A DNA stretch of 64,000 nucleotides from positions 8,050,001 through 8,114,000 of the forward strand of contig NZ_CP016428.1 in the NCBI RefSeq assembly GCF_001693385.1. The letters run 5' to 3'. The DNA is from Bradyrhizobium icense. GTDB lineage: Bacteria; Pseudomonadota; Alphaproteobacteria; Rhizobiales; Xanthobacteraceae. The notes under the pieces were generated by a model that searched no databases, had not been told where the DNA came from, and was given only the letters and a program-made list of their open reading frames with translations. Position numbers and translations under genes: made by a program. This document shows, one piece after another, positions 42,028 to 50,128 of the stretch. Each line of letters opens with the position of its first letter. Position 1 is the stretch's first letter.

Positions 42028-43266
42028 GTGAAGCTCCTGTTCAACATCGCATGGACCCATGTCAGCGCCCGGGTGCGCCAGACCCTGGTGGGCATGGCCG
42101 GCGTCGCCATGGGCGTCGGCTTCACCATCATGATGGCCGGCCTGATGCAGGGCTCGCAGATCGATTTCCTGCGGCAGCTCGTCGACACCATGCCGCATAT
42201 CACGGTCGACGATGAGCGGCGCTCCGTGCCGACGCAACCCGCCGAGCGGGAATATGCGGCGGTGCAGATGGCCGACATCGCCAATGTCGGCAAACGTCCC
42301 GGCATCAAATATCCGGAATCGGTGATGGGCTCGCTGCGCTCCTGGATACCCGGCGACGTGGCTCCCTCGGTGAGAACCACCGCGATCATCGATCACGGCG
42401 GCGCGCGCATCGGCATCACCTTGACCGGCATCGACCCCCGCCGGGAGATCCATGTCTCGAAACTCGCCTCGCAAATGCGCGAGGGAAAGCTCGACGACCT
42501 CTCGCGCGCGCCGAACGGCATCATCGTCGGCGAGGCGCTCGCCGAAAAACTCGGCGTGAAGGCCGGCAACACCGTCCTCCTGGTCGGCGGCCAGGGCATC
42601 CAACTGAATTCGACAGTAGCCGGGCTGTTTCGATCCGGCTTGAAGCGCGTCGACGAGAGCCAGATCTATTCGCTGGCCGGGACGGCGCAGGTCGTGATGG
42701 GACAAAACGGGGTCGTCAACCAGTTACGGCTGCGGTTGAACGATCCGATGTCGGCGCAGAAGGTCGCAGCGCAAGTCGAAGCGCAGACCGGCTACAAGTC
42801 GGTGTCCTGGCAGGAAGCCAATGCCGACCTGCTGTCGACCTTTACGGTGCGCGATTTCATCGTGCTCACGGTGATGGGCGCGATGCTGCTGACGTCGTCA
42901 TTCGCCACCTACAACATCATCTCGACGATCACGCACGAGAAGCGTCAGGACATCGCGATCATGAAGTCGCTGGGCATGCGCGAATATGCGGTGCGGCGGA
43001 TCTTCATCATCGAATCCATCATCATCGGCGTGGTCGGCATCCTGTTTGGGTGGGTCCTCGGTTACCTGCTCTGCTACGGCTGGTCGAAGATCACGATCTT
43101 CAACCCGCTGACCGGCACGACCGTCCCGCTGCAGATCTATTACTCTGCGATGCACTACGTGATCGCCGGCGGCATATCGCTGCTCTGCTGCGCGGGCGCT
43201 GCCTATTTCCCGGCGCGCAAGGCAACGCGCGTCCATCCAGTCGACATCATACGGGGAGCATCATGA
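42028..43266 (+). CDS. ABC exporter permease, FtsX/MacB-like (DevC-like)
   Basis: A 412-aa permease with one membrane segment near 18-40 (GMAGVAMGVGFTIMMAGLM), a large periplasmic MacB_PCD-like domain, then three membrane segments around residues 275-300, 325-350 and 370-395 (the FtsX domain). ITHEKRQDIAIMKSLGMREY is the typical FtsX cytoplasmic loop. The GTG start at 42028 follows the adaptor stop by 5 bp, and the stop overlaps the ATPase start. Confidence 0.9.
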   Translation: MKLLFNIAWTHVSARVRQTLVGMAGVAMGVGFTIMMAGLMQGSQIDFLRQLVDTMPHITVDDERRSVPTQPAEREYAAVQMADIANVGKRPGIKYPESVMGSLRSWIPGDVAPSVRTTAIIDHGGARIGITLTGIDPRREIHVSKLASQMREGKLDDLSRAPNGIIVGEALAEKLGVKAGNTVLLVGGQGIQLNSTVAGLFRSGLKRVDESQIYSLAGTAQVVMGQNGVVNQLRLRLNDPMSAQKVAAQVEAQTGYKSVSWQEANADLLSTFTVRDFIVLTVMGAMLLTSSFATYNIISTITHEKRQDIAIMKSLGMREYAVRRIFIIESIIIGVVGILFGWVLGYLLCYGWSKITIFNPLTGTTVPLQIYYSAMHYVIAGGISLLCCAGAAYFPARKATRVHPVDIIRGAS

Positions 43267-43982
43267 CCGAGGTTGCTTTGCAAGCGGTGGAGCTGGTTCG
43301 CCGCATCGAAGGCGTTATTTCGCACACGCTCGTCAACGGCATCGATCTTGCGGTGAACAAGGGCGAATTCGTCGCCATCACCGGGCCGTCGGGATCGGGC
43401 AAATCGTCGCTGCTCTATCTCCTGGGCCTGCTCGATGCGCCCAGCGAAGGCGAGATCATGATCTGCGGCCAGCCGACTTCGAAATTGTCGGAGACGGAGC
43501 GGGCCGATGTCCGCCTGACCAAATGCGGCTTCGTGTTCCAGTTTCATTTCCTGCTGCCGGAGTTCACCTCGCTAGACAATGTGCTGCTGCCGATGCGCGC
43601 CGCGGGCAAAATGACCGAAGGCGAGATGCACGAGCGCGGCCTTGCGCTGCTTGGTTCGCTCGGGCTTGGCGAGCACGCCAACAAGCGTCCCAACCAGCTC
43701 TCCGGCGGCCAGCGCCAGCGCGTCGCCATCGCCCGCGCGCTTGCCAACCGCCCCGAGATCATCGTGGCCGACGAGCCGACAGGCGCCCTCGATACGGCAT
43801 CGACCGAACAGGTGTTTTCGATCCTCCGCGACATTGCAGACCAGGGCCAGACCGTGGTCGTGGTGACCCACGATCCAGCGCTGGCCGCCCGCGCCGATCG
43901 GCGCATCCACATCGTCGATGGCAAGGTCGCGGAGATTACGGGGCGGAGTGAAGGCGAGCTGGTTTGCGAGGCGGCGGGTTAG
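43263..43982 (+). CDS. ABC exporter ATPase (LolD/MacB/DevA-like)
   Basis: A 239-aa ATPase: Walker A GPSGSGKSSLLYLLG, Q-loop in CGFVFQFHFLLPEF, signature LSGGQRQRVAIARA, Walker B EIIVADEPTGALDTAS and switch His in VVVVTHDPALAARAD. The sequence FVFQFHFLLPEFT is typical of the LolD/MacB group. ATG 43263 overlaps the permease stop by 4 bp. It drives the mechanotransmission-type exporter of this operon; substrate unknown, with no TolC-like gene nearby. Confidence 0.92.
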   Translation: MTEVALQAVELVRRIEGVISHTLVNGIDLAVNKGEFVAITGPSGSGKSSLLYLLGLLDAPSEGEIMICGQPTSKLSETERADVRLTKCGFVFQFHFLLPEFTSLDNVLLPMRAAGKMTEGEMHERGLALLGSLGLGEHANKRPNQLSGGQRQRVAIARALANRPEIIVADEPTGALDTASTEQVFSILRDIADQGQTVVVVTHDPALAARADRRIHIVDGKVAEITGRSEGELVCEAAG

Positions 43983-44171
43983 CAGCCGCGACTACTGGTC
44001 CAGACACAAAATATCGAAAACAACCCCATGCAAAGTAGGAATCGGGCCGGTTCGCAGCACTCAGGCCGCTTGAGTTGCCGCCGCTGAGGCGACCTTGGCC
44101 ACCGGCGTTGCGGGAACCGATTAGAGGCTTCCGGCACGGGAGATTCCCCGGATGGCCCCTGCCCGATCTGC

Positions 44172-44378
44172 TCAGGCAAAAACCGGCTCGCGATGAATGC
44201 GTTCGGCGGTCTCGGCGACCACTTCGATCGCGAGCGTGGGCCTGACGGCGGTTTCGAGGCAGCGTATGTCCGCGGCAAGGTGCTTTGCGAACGCAACGGC
44301 TTCCGAGGCGAGTGAAAACTCGCGGCCCACTTCATCTTCGATCCTGAGCCTGTCCTGAACGTTAAAAAAGAAGCGCAT
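44172..44378 (-). CDS. DUF6894-type small protein
   Basis: A 68-aa protein beginning MRFFFNVQDRLRIEDEVGRE and continuing FSLASEAVAFAKHLAADIRC. The M-R-x-(Y/F)-F-x-(V/L)-x-D...D-x-x-G-x-x-(L/F) opening followed by a helix with A-x-x-x-A is the pattern of the DUF6894 family, abundant in Rhizobiales; function unknown. GGAGG lies 5 nt before ATG 44378. Confidence 0.8.
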   Translation of the reverse strand: MRFFFNVQDRLRIEDEVGREFSLASEAVAFAKHLAADIRCLETAVRPTLAIEVVAETAERIHREPVFA

Positions 44379-44705
44379 GGGACCTCCCTAGGGTCCGGCC
44401 TTCATACAAGGCCTGCCGGTTCCGATTTTGATTCTGATCAAAAGATGCAATTTAAGCGCCTCGCACGCCGCGAGACGCCATGCAGTTCCTGCCAATGGCT
44501 GGGCACTATCCAACGGCTCACGCCGCGAAACAGGGCTCCCGAACCTGCACTGCGCGCGCCTTCGCCAGGATAGCGTCGGCTTCGTGCTTGCGGCACTGCC
44601 GTCGGCGAATAACGCTCAGCGAAAGCCAGCACTTGCGCCGACGGCGTCGCCCATGTCTTAGGGACGATCTGTTACCCATGTCCTCGGGCTGGACAACGAC
44701 TAATA

Positions 44706-44719
44706 TGGCGGAGAGGGAG
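44706..44719. repeat. Left attachment repeat (attL core)
   Basis: TGGCGGAGAGGGAG, identical to the last 14 bases of the tRNA-Ser gene region at 49733-49746; similarity continues weakly (ACGAAC versus TCGAAC). Confidence 0.7.
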
Positions 44720-44850
44720 TCCGACGAACTATGGTCTTTCATTGATCGTCATCGTCCGTCGTCGATTAAAGTTTTCCCTCTGCTACAGGCTTTTTTGTCG
44801 CTTTAGTCCGCTAGCATCTATTTCCGTTCGCCCCAAGCCGCGCTATTTTT

Positions 44851-44872
44851 GGGGACTGAGTTGGGGACCAGA
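44851..44872. promoter_or_regulatory. Candidate integrase arm-type site, left
   Basis: It begins GGGGACTGAG and ends TTGGGGACCAGA. It matches 49659-49680 at 19 of 22 positions, in the same orientation, and is itself a pair of GGGGAC words 12 nt apart. It lies just before the integrase start. Confidence 0.5.
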
Positions 44873-44884
44873 TTGGGGGCGGAC

Positions 44885-46078
44885 ATGGCCAACAGACTTA
44901 CCGCGCGCAAAGTCGAAACTGCCAAGCCTGGCAAATACAGCGATGGCGGCAACCTCTACTTGATTGTCTCGGGAACTGGTGCCCGCAAATGGGTCTTGCG
45001 CTTCACCTGGCGCGGCCGTGCGAAAGAGATGGGGTTGGGCAGCGCGGCCAGCGTTCCCCTCGCCGATGCCCGCGAGAAGGCCGCCAGTGCTCGGCGGAAG
45101 ATTGCCCAAGGACTCAACCCCATTGAGGAACGCAAGCGGGACGGTGGCATCCCCACGTTCGGCGAGACGGCCGACGACGTGCGGGAGGCGCTTTCCGCCG
45201 GCTTCCGCAACGAGAAGCACAAAGCGCAATGGAAATCGACGCTGGAGACCTACGCGGCCCCGCTGCGCACCAAACCGGTGGACACCATCACGACCGACGA
45301 CGTGCTGGCGGTCCTGAAGCCGATCTGGACCACGAAGGCCGAAACCGCCTCACGTGTGCGCGGGCGGATTGAGAAGGTTCTGGACGCCGCCAAGGCCAAG
45401 GGCTTCCGCGACGGCGAGAACCCTGCCCGGTGGCGGGGTCATCTAGACCATCTGTTACCGAAGCCGTCTAAGCTGGCGCGCGGCCACCATCCGGCGCTGC
45501 CCTATGAGGAGGTCGCCACCTTCATCGCCGATCTGCGGCAGCGGGAGGCAACGGCAGCGCTGGCATTGGAGCTTTGCATTCTCACCGCCGCGCGTTCGGG
45601 CGAGGTCTTGGGAATGCAGTGGTCGGAAATCGACTTCGACAAGAAAATATGGACGGTGCCAGCCGAACGTATGAAGGCAGGCCGGGAGCATCGTATTCCC
45701 TTATCCACGCGAGCTATCGCAATCCTGCGCCAACTCGAAAAGCTCAAGGCAGGAAATTTCGTTTTTGCTGGGCAGGCGCGGAATAGGCCGCTTTCGAATA
45801 TGGCCATGGAAATGGTGTTGCGGCGAATGAAGATTGAGGATGCCACCGTTCACGGGTTTCGTTCCAGCTTCCGGGATTGGGCTGGCAATGTCTCTAACTT
45901 CCCACGCGAAATCACAGAGACTGCACTGGCGCACGTCATCGGCGATAAGGCCGAGCAAGCGTATCGCCGCAGTGACGCGCTGGAGAAGCGCCGCAAGCTG
46001 ATGGAAGCATGGGCCAGCTATTGCGAGCCTAAAAAGGCGGGGAACATCATTCAGATTGGACGCCGCGCACGCGCCTAA
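44885..46078 (+). CDS. Tyrosine-type site-specific integrase (P4-like)
   Basis: A 397-aa integrase with an N-terminal DUF4102-like arm-binding domain (KPGKYSDGGNLYLIVSGTGA, RKWVLRFTWRGRAKEMGLGS), a core-binding SAM-like domain (about 95-190) and a C-terminal catalytic domain with R in AARSGEVLGMQWSEID, H-x-x-R in TVHGFRSSFRDWAGN, a later histidine in ALAHVIGD and the nucleophile Tyr in AEQAYRRSDALEKRRKLMEA. All active-site elements are present. ATG 44885 follows a G-rich Shine-Dalgarno. It should recombine the element at tRNA-Ser. Confidence 0.94.
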   Translation: MANRLTARKVETAKPGKYSDGGNLYLIVSGTGARKWVLRFTWRGRAKEMGLGSAASVPLADAREKAASARRKIAQGLNPIEERKRDGGIPTFGETADDVREALSAGFRNEKHKAQWKSTLETYAAPLRTKPVDTITTDDVLAVLKPIWTTKAETASRVRGRIEKVLDAAKAKGFRDGENPARWRGHLDHLLPKPSKLARGHHPALPYEEVATFIADLRQREATAALALELCILTAARSGEVLGMQWSEIDFDKKIWTVPAERMKAGREHRIPLSTRAIAILRQLEKLKAGNFVFAGQARNRPLSNMAMEMVLRRMKIEDATVHGFRSSFRDWAGNVSNFPREITETALAHVIGDKAEQAYRRSDALEKRRKLMEAWASYCEPKKAGNIIQIGRRARA

Positions 46079-46185
46079 TTGAGCGACTCACTGTAATATC
46101 GGGAAGCGCGGATAGGACGGCCATCCGACAAGCCGGTTGCACCACCGGTTTCCGCGCGCCGAATCGGTGCTTCGCGAGGTGCGCG

Positions 46186-46794
46186 ATGAAAAAGCGGTCC
46201 CGTGCTTGGCCGGATGAACTGCGGAAGCCTGTAGTTCTCCAAGACCTTGCCAGAAGCCGAGGGCATAACGAGGATGCATTTCGCGAAACGTTTGCTGATG
46301 AAATTTCGAGGCGGATGGACGTTCTGGCGCAGTTTTTCGGTCACCTCAGCCTGCCAACTTCCGAACAAGGATGGCGTTCACTGTTGTGGGACCTTTGTGA
46401 GCACTGGAACATTCCAGCCTTTCAGATTGTCTCGAGCAAGCCTCGCGGCCGGGGCGCCAAAAAGATTTGGACTAACGAGAAACACTGTGAGTTATTTGGG
46501 GACGTCCAATCTCTGGTAGCTTCGTCGCGAATGACCGAACACGCCGCCTGCAAATACATAGCAAAGAACTCAAGTCGGTTTGGGGAGCGATATCGCCGCT
46601 CCAAGGCAACCACCGAAAGCGCGTGGGCCAGGACACTTCACCGCCAGTACACCGAGGCAAAGAGGCGAGCAAAACACGATTTCACTTTTAGAATGCTTTA
46701 TTTCGGTGAAGGGCCCGGCTTGCTGCGGCCGATCCCGAAGTGGCCAAAGCTCGTCCAGCTAGCCATCGAGCGATATGCGGTTACGCGAATATAG
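46186..46794 (+). CDS. Unknown element-encoded protein (202 aa)
   Basis: Not recognised. It is mixed helical and rich in basic and aromatic residues (MKKRSRAWPDELRKPVVLQD; YRRSKATTESAWARTLHRQY; RAKHDFTFRMLYFGEGPGLL). No signal peptide, membrane span or clear DNA-binding motif. It lies between the integrase and the AlpA-like gene inside the element. A GAGG Shine-Dalgarno precedes ATG 46186. Confidence 0.6.
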   Translation: MKKRSRAWPDELRKPVVLQDLARSRGHNEDAFRETFADEISRRMDVLAQFFGHLSLPTSEQGWRSLLWDLCEHWNIPAFQIVSSKPRGRGAKKIWTNEKHCELFGDVQSLVASSRMTEHAACKYIAKNSSRFGERYRRSKATTESAWARTLHRQYTEAKRRAKHDFTFRMLYFGEGPGLLRPIPKWPKLVQLAIERYAVTRI

Positions 46795-46921
46795 TCGCGT
46801 CCATTTCTTGCGTAAATTTCTGGCATAGCTGCGTTACGCGACAATTGAACATCTCTTCCCTCGCGTAACCGCGCTCCTCCATCCTGTGTCCGCGATTCAC
46901 CGCATGACCAATGGAGAACAG

Positions 46922-47119
46922 ATGCCTAGTGACCTTCCATCAATTCAGCGCGAAGCCCTTTCGATCGCCGAAGCCTGCGCGGTGGCCGGGATTGGCCGGA
47001 CCAAAATCTATCAAGCTATCAACGACGGCAATCTCAAAGCCCGCAAATTCGGGAAGCGCACCCTCGTCCTGCGAGACGACCTGCGCGAATTCCTTGCATC
47101 ACTCCCCGGTGTGGCGTGA
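46922..47119 (+). CDS. Helix-turn-helix protein, AlpA/excisionase-like
   Basis: A 65-aa MerR-superfamily type HTH: LSIAEACAVAGIGRTKIYQA then INDGNLKARKFGKRTLVLRD and DLREFLASLP. This is the standard 'helix-turn-helix domain 17' pattern of excisionases and element-encoded regulators. GGAG lies 5 nt upstream of ATG 46922. It probably controls excision or integrase expression. Confidence 0.85.
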   Translation: MPSDLPSIQREALSIAEACAVAGIGRTKIYQAINDGNLKARKFGKRTLVLRDDLREFLASLPGVA

Positions 47120-47207
47120 TTGCGGCTCAAAAGAAAGAACCTCGGAGCGGTGTTCGAGACCGCGCCGAGGCTACCGCCAAATACCCTCTTGCAAAGGAAA
47201 TCTGACA

Positions 47208-47396
47208 ATGAAGCCTGTACCACATTCTAGGAGGCAACTCCACTTTCCAGACCTGTTTGATTGGGCCGCCGACTCGGCAGTTTTGATTCCTGACTATCGC
47301 GTCCAGTGGGTCGCCAGTCGATGCAGAGTTTCTCTCGCCACCGCCGAAACTATTATCGCGAACGCGGGCTTTTCCAATGGAGAGCGTCGCCCATGA
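47208..47396 (+). CDS. Small element protein (62 aa), HTH-like
   Basis: ATG 47208 with AAGGA 9 nt upstream encodes MKPVPHSRRQLHFPDLFDWA and VASRCRVSLATAETIIANAG. The second half resembles a short helix-turn-helix (ASRCRVSLATAETIIANAGF) seen in similar small proteins of Rhizobiales islands; function unknown. Its stop overlaps the next start (ATGA), so the two are translationally coupled. Confidence 0.65.
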   Translation: MKPVPHSRRQLHFPDLFDWAADSAVLIPDYRVQWVASRCRVSLATAETIIANAGFSNGERRP

Positions 47397-47680
47397 TGCT
47401 CATTGTGAAAGTTCAAATCGGTGAAACTGGGCCAGTCGTAACCCTGCGCGGCCGCGACGCATGGGCACTCCTGGAGCTAAAGGCCGCGAACGACAATGGA
47501 TGCACTCCGATCGACCATCCAGGGCCGCGTTGGAGTGGGTATGTCCACAAGCTTCGCAAGGCCGGCATCATCGTCGAGACAATCCGGGAACGCCACGGCG
47601 GACCGTTCGCCGGCCAGCATGCACGCTACATTCTGCGGAGCTTGATAATCATCCTCGAAACCAAGGGCGATAAATCATGA
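47393..47680 (+). CDS. Small element protein (95 aa), winged-helix-like
   Basis: ATG 47393 overlaps the preceding stop by 4 bp. The protein has TLRGRDAWALLELKAANDNG, PRWSGYVHKLRKAGIIVETI and HARYILRS, a pattern like the small winged-helix proteins found in phages and islands (order: helix, GxxxxxYVxxLRxxGxxIxT, RYxL). DNA binding is inferred. Confidence 0.65.
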   Translation: MMLIVKVQIGETGPVVTLRGRDAWALLELKAANDNGCTPIDHPGPRWSGYVHKLRKAGIIVETIRERHGGPFAGQHARYILRSLIIILETKGDKS

Positions 47681-47797
47681 TGGTGTTTGCTGGCCCACAA
47701 ATCGTCGCTGGCGGGGCTTCGGCCCCGCCCGCACTCACAGCCCTTCCAACGTTGCGAACAATCACGAACGGGGTTCTGGGCATTGTGGGGGGTAATC

Positions 47798-48241
47798 ATG
47801 CCGAAGCGTCGTAGAAGGAACAAGCGCCTTGATGCTCCCCATGTGCGGCTGTACCGATGGATGCTGGACTCGCCCGCATATCTGTCCCTGACCTGCCCCG
47901 CACGCGCCGTCCTGATCGAAATCGCCAGGGGCCACGACGGAATGAACAACGGCAGGCTGGGGCTCTCGATTCGGCGAGCATCGGAACGGTGCAACATCGC
48001 GCGCGGCACCGCTCAACGCGCCTTTGTCGAGTTGCAGGAGCGCGGCTTCATTGACTGCATGACGAAGGGAGCGTTCAGCCGAAAGGCGCTGCATGCCACC
48101 GAGTGGCGTCTAACGTGGTGGGGCTGCGACGTCACCGGAGAATTGCCGAGCAAAAAGTTCATGAGCTGGGGCCGCGAAAAACAAAAGCCGGTATCAAATT
48201 ATCCCGTCGCGGTACCAAATCAGATCCATCGCGCCGCGTGA
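47798..48241 (+). CDS. Basic HTH protein of the element (147 aa)
   Basis: Basic N-terminus MPKRRRRNKRLDAPHVRLYR, then MLDSPAYLSLTCPARAVLIE and SIRRASERCNIARGTAQRAF with VELQERGFIDCMTKGAF, a winged-helix layout as in replication-initiator-like or MarR-like HTH domains. Such proteins occur with integrases in Rhizobiales islands. A G-run Shine-Dalgarno precedes ATG 47798. A role in element replication or regulation is possible but unproven. Confidence 0.68.
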   Translation: MPKRRRRNKRLDAPHVRLYRWMLDSPAYLSLTCPARAVLIEIARGHDGMNNGRLGLSIRRASERCNIARGTAQRAFVELQERGFIDCMTKGAFSRKALHATEWRLTWWGCDVTGELPSKKFMSWGREKQKPVSNYPVAVPNQIHRAA

Positions 48242-48395
48242 AAATCAGCAAAACCGACCTCACGGTGCCCTAGATTGGTACCGTGAGGGCTTCTGAGTCG
48301 GCGGTCGCGGTATCAATTCAGGGCACACATATAGTTTACCATAGGCAGGAGCGAACAAGTTGGGTCAACGCGGAGAGCAACACCGAGGGAATTGG

Positions 48396-49031
48396 ATGAA
48401 ACGGACGCCATCAAAGAAATCGGGTGCTGAGCCGAAGGACCGAAAGGAGCCGGTGCCGAAGGTCCATCGGTTGGACAGCACGAATCCCAAGCTGAAATAT
48501 ATCGGCGGCTCGAAATTCGATGCCTGGAACAACACCATTGCGCGCCAAGCCACCGGCTCCATCTGGCACGGGCACAATCCCGATGCGGAGCGCATTCACG
48601 AACGGCAGGTTGCGTCGCTAAGCCTGCTTGCCGGAATTTCTCCGAATGACGAATTCGAGGGAATGCTGGCGGCACAGCTTCTCGCCTCGCACAATGCGGC
48701 GATGGAGTGCTATCGGCGGGCGATGATTGCCGAGCAGACGCTTGAAGGCCGCAAGGAAAATCTAGGGCAGGCCAACAAGCTGTCTCGCACACATGCGACA
48801 CTGCTGGAAGCCTTGAACCGGCATCGCGGCAAGGGCCAACAGAAAGTCACGGTCGAACACGTTCACGTCCACAGCGGCGGGCAAGCGATTGTCGGCAACG
48901 TCGAGGGGGGCGGGGTGCTAACGAAATCGGAGAATCAACCCCATGCACTTGGATATGCACCGGACGAAACGTTGCGGAGCCAAAACGCGGAGCGGGAAGC
49001 CGTGCCGGTCTCCGGCAATGGCAAACGGTAG
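48396..49031 (+). CDS. Unknown element protein (211 aa), 3' end overlaps the HGGxSTG gene
   Basis: Not assigned to a function. A basic, flexible N-terminus (1-60) is followed by a helical core, HERQVASLSLLAGISPNDEF, EGMLAAQLLASHNAAMECYR and RRAMIAEQTLEGRKENLGQA, and then VEHVHVHSGGQAIVGNVEGG. The helical core with GMLAAQL..HNAAMEC(Y)RRA is a pattern I associate with small Rhizobiales island proteins of unknown function. GAGGGA lies 5 nt before ATG 48396. The last 89 nt overlap the next gene in another frame. Confidence 0.7.
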   Translation: MKRTPSKKSGAEPKDRKEPVPKVHRLDSTNPKLKYIGGSKFDAWNNTIARQATGSIWHGHNPDAERIHERQVASLSLLAGISPNDEFEGMLAAQLLASHNAAMECYRRAMIAEQTLEGRKENLGQANKLSRTHATLLEALNRHRGKGQQKVTVEHVHVHSGGQAIVGNVEGGGVLTKSENQPHALGYAPDETLRSQNAEREAVPVSGNGKR

Positions 49032-49185
49032 ATGCAGAATGCACGGAGGCCCGTCGCCCGGAGCGCCCAAGGGAAATAGGAACGCCTATAAGCACGGTCG
49101 CTTCACAGCAGACGCGATAGCTAACAGACGACAGTTCGCAACGATGCTTTCAATGATGAAGGCGAGCGCAGCCAACATTCCTTAG
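48943..49185 (+). CDS. HGGxSTG-type small zinc-finger-like protein
   Basis: An 80-aa protein with CGAKTRSGKPCRSPAMANGR, CRMHGGPSPGAPKGNRNAYK and HGRFTADAI. The C-x8-C...C-x2-H spacing and the HGG-x-S-x-G core define the HGGxSTG family, common in phage and island regions and perhaps a small metal-binding DNA-associated protein. It starts inside the preceding gene in the +1 frame and overlaps it by 89 nt. Confidence 0.8.
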   Translation: MHLDMHRTKRCGAKTRSGKPCRSPAMANGRCRMHGGPSPGAPKGNRNAYKHGRFTADAIANRRQFATMLSMMKASAANIP

Positions 49186-49194
49186 CGGGCGGGC

Positions 49195-49536
49195 CTATTG
49201 GCAATTTGTTGAATACATGCCGCCGCCGAGCGCCATGGTTGTGCAATTCGTCGGGCTGCTGGATCGGAGCTGCTGTTGGTTATGGCGGAGCTGCTGTAGC
49301 TGTTGGTCGGCGACCGCCTGGTTGTTGCGGAAACTCTGGTCGATTGCAGCGCGGTAATTAGCTTGTCGTTGCTGATCCTTCGACATTCGACACTGCGCGT
49401 ATTCCGGCGATCCGTACTTCAGTCCGTAGCTTGCGCACCCCGCGTCATCGACCCGATCTGCCGTAGCCCGTTCTTGTGAGGCGGTCACATCACAGCCGCC
49501 GAGTAGTAAGGCCAATAGCGGTACCGCCCGGATCAT
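49195..49536 (-). CDS. Small lipoprotein, Gln-rich
   Basis: A 113-aa predicted lipoprotein: signal peptide MIRAVPLLALLLGGC with lipobox LGGC (C15), then GCASYGLKYGSPEYAQCRMS and a Gln/Arg/Asn-rich segment (QQLQQLRHNQQQLRSS). The C-x-x-(Y/F)-G-x-x-x-G-(S/T)-x-x-(Y/F)-x-x-C-R-M block is frequent in Rhizobiales exported small proteins. It lies inside the element, convergent with the HGGxSTG gene. Confidence 0.75.
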   Translation of the reverse strand: MIRAVPLLALLLGGCDVTASQERATADRVDDAGCASYGLKYGSPEYAQCRMSKDQQRQANYRAAIDQSFRNNQAVADQQLQQLRHNQQQLRSSSPTNCTTMALGGGMYSTNCQ

Positions 49537-49658
49537 CGTCCAATCCCCCCTTGTGCTGGTGCGCAACCGGTGCAGCCAGCTACCCCACAGCCGCGAAGTG
49601 TCGAATAACTTTACCTAGAGCACAAGCGACTCCCGCCCGTAGCGGCATTGACCAATTC

Positions 49659-49680
49659 GGGGACTAATTTGGGGACCGGA
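49659..49680. promoter_or_regulatory. Candidate integrase arm-type site, right
   Basis: It begins GGGGACTAAT and ends TTGGGGACCGGA; partner of 44851-44872 (19 of 22 identical). It is 53 bp from the tRNA 3' end. Confidence 0.5.
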
Positions 49681-49732
49681 GTGGAAATCCGAACGATTAT
49701 TCCAATACTTTCAATGGTTTACCTGGATTGTT

Positions 49733-49822
49733 TGGCGGAGAGGGAGGGATTCGAACCCCCGATAGGCTTGCACCTATGCCGCATTTCGAGTGCGGTGCAT
49801 TCAACCACTCTGCCACCTCTCC
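49733..49822 (-). tRNA. tRNA-Ser(CGA)
   Basis: The reverse strand folds as a 90-nt class II tRNA: acceptor GGAGAGG / CCTCTCC, D-arm, anticodon stem CCGCA / TGCGG with loop CTCGAAA (anticodon CGA), a long variable arm, T-arm GGGTTCGAATCCC, discriminator G and encoded CCA. Its 3' end is the insertion point of the integrative element, which restores it exactly. Confidence 0.96.
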
Positions 49823-50128
49823 AGGCGCCAAGGCGGGCCGGATTCGGCCCTGCGGTCGGGCCGTGTTCTAGGCGAGGAAGCCGGGGCAGACAAGGCGCGC
49901 CGCGGAGAAATTCGCCAAAAGCGGGCCGGGCGGCTTTGGGAAAAAATGTGGGACCGCCAGACGCGACAAAAAACTGGCGGTCCCGTGCCGCTGCTTTGAA
50001 ATCCTGGCCGGGAAGTGCGGCTTCGCCGGTCAGCCGGAGCGACGAAATGACGGTAGCAACGGCTGCGGAAACGGCAACGCGAACCCATTTTTAACCTAAC
50101 CAGTCAACCTTACCTCCCGCGAAAGCGA
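49823..50128. other. 306-bp region upstream of tRNA-Ser, nothing recognised
   Basis: It contains a GC-rich inverted repeat around CCGGATTCGGCCCTGCGG near 49850 that may belong to the tRNA promoter region. No gene is supported. Confidence 0.4.

Larger units (their letters stand above)
44379..44884. other. 506-bp gap spanning the left end of the integrative element
   Basis: It runs from the DUF6894 start to the integrase start, and contains the left att repeat and a candidate arm site described separately. No gene is supported; open frames through it lack protein-like composition. Confidence 0.5.
44706..49746. mobile_element. Small integrative element in tRNA-Ser(CGA), about 5.0 kb
   Basis: Evidence is fourfold: a tyrosine integrase near the left end; an intact tRNA-Ser whose 3' end faces the element at the right; a 14-bp direct repeat TGGCGGAGAGGGAG, which is the 3' terminal sequence of the tRNA read in reverse, at both ends (44706-44719 and 49733-49746); and a cargo of small accessory proteins that includes an AlpA-like HTH. 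By eye its coding sequences are less GC-rich than neighbouring genes. No replication, conjugation or phage structural gene is recognised, so it is either a mobilisable mini-element that depends on helpers, or a remnant. Confidence 0.75.

Noticed and set aside
44480..44806. 109-codon open frame across the left att repeat
   Set aside because: The composition is not protein-like, it has no ribosome binding site and it spans the element junction.
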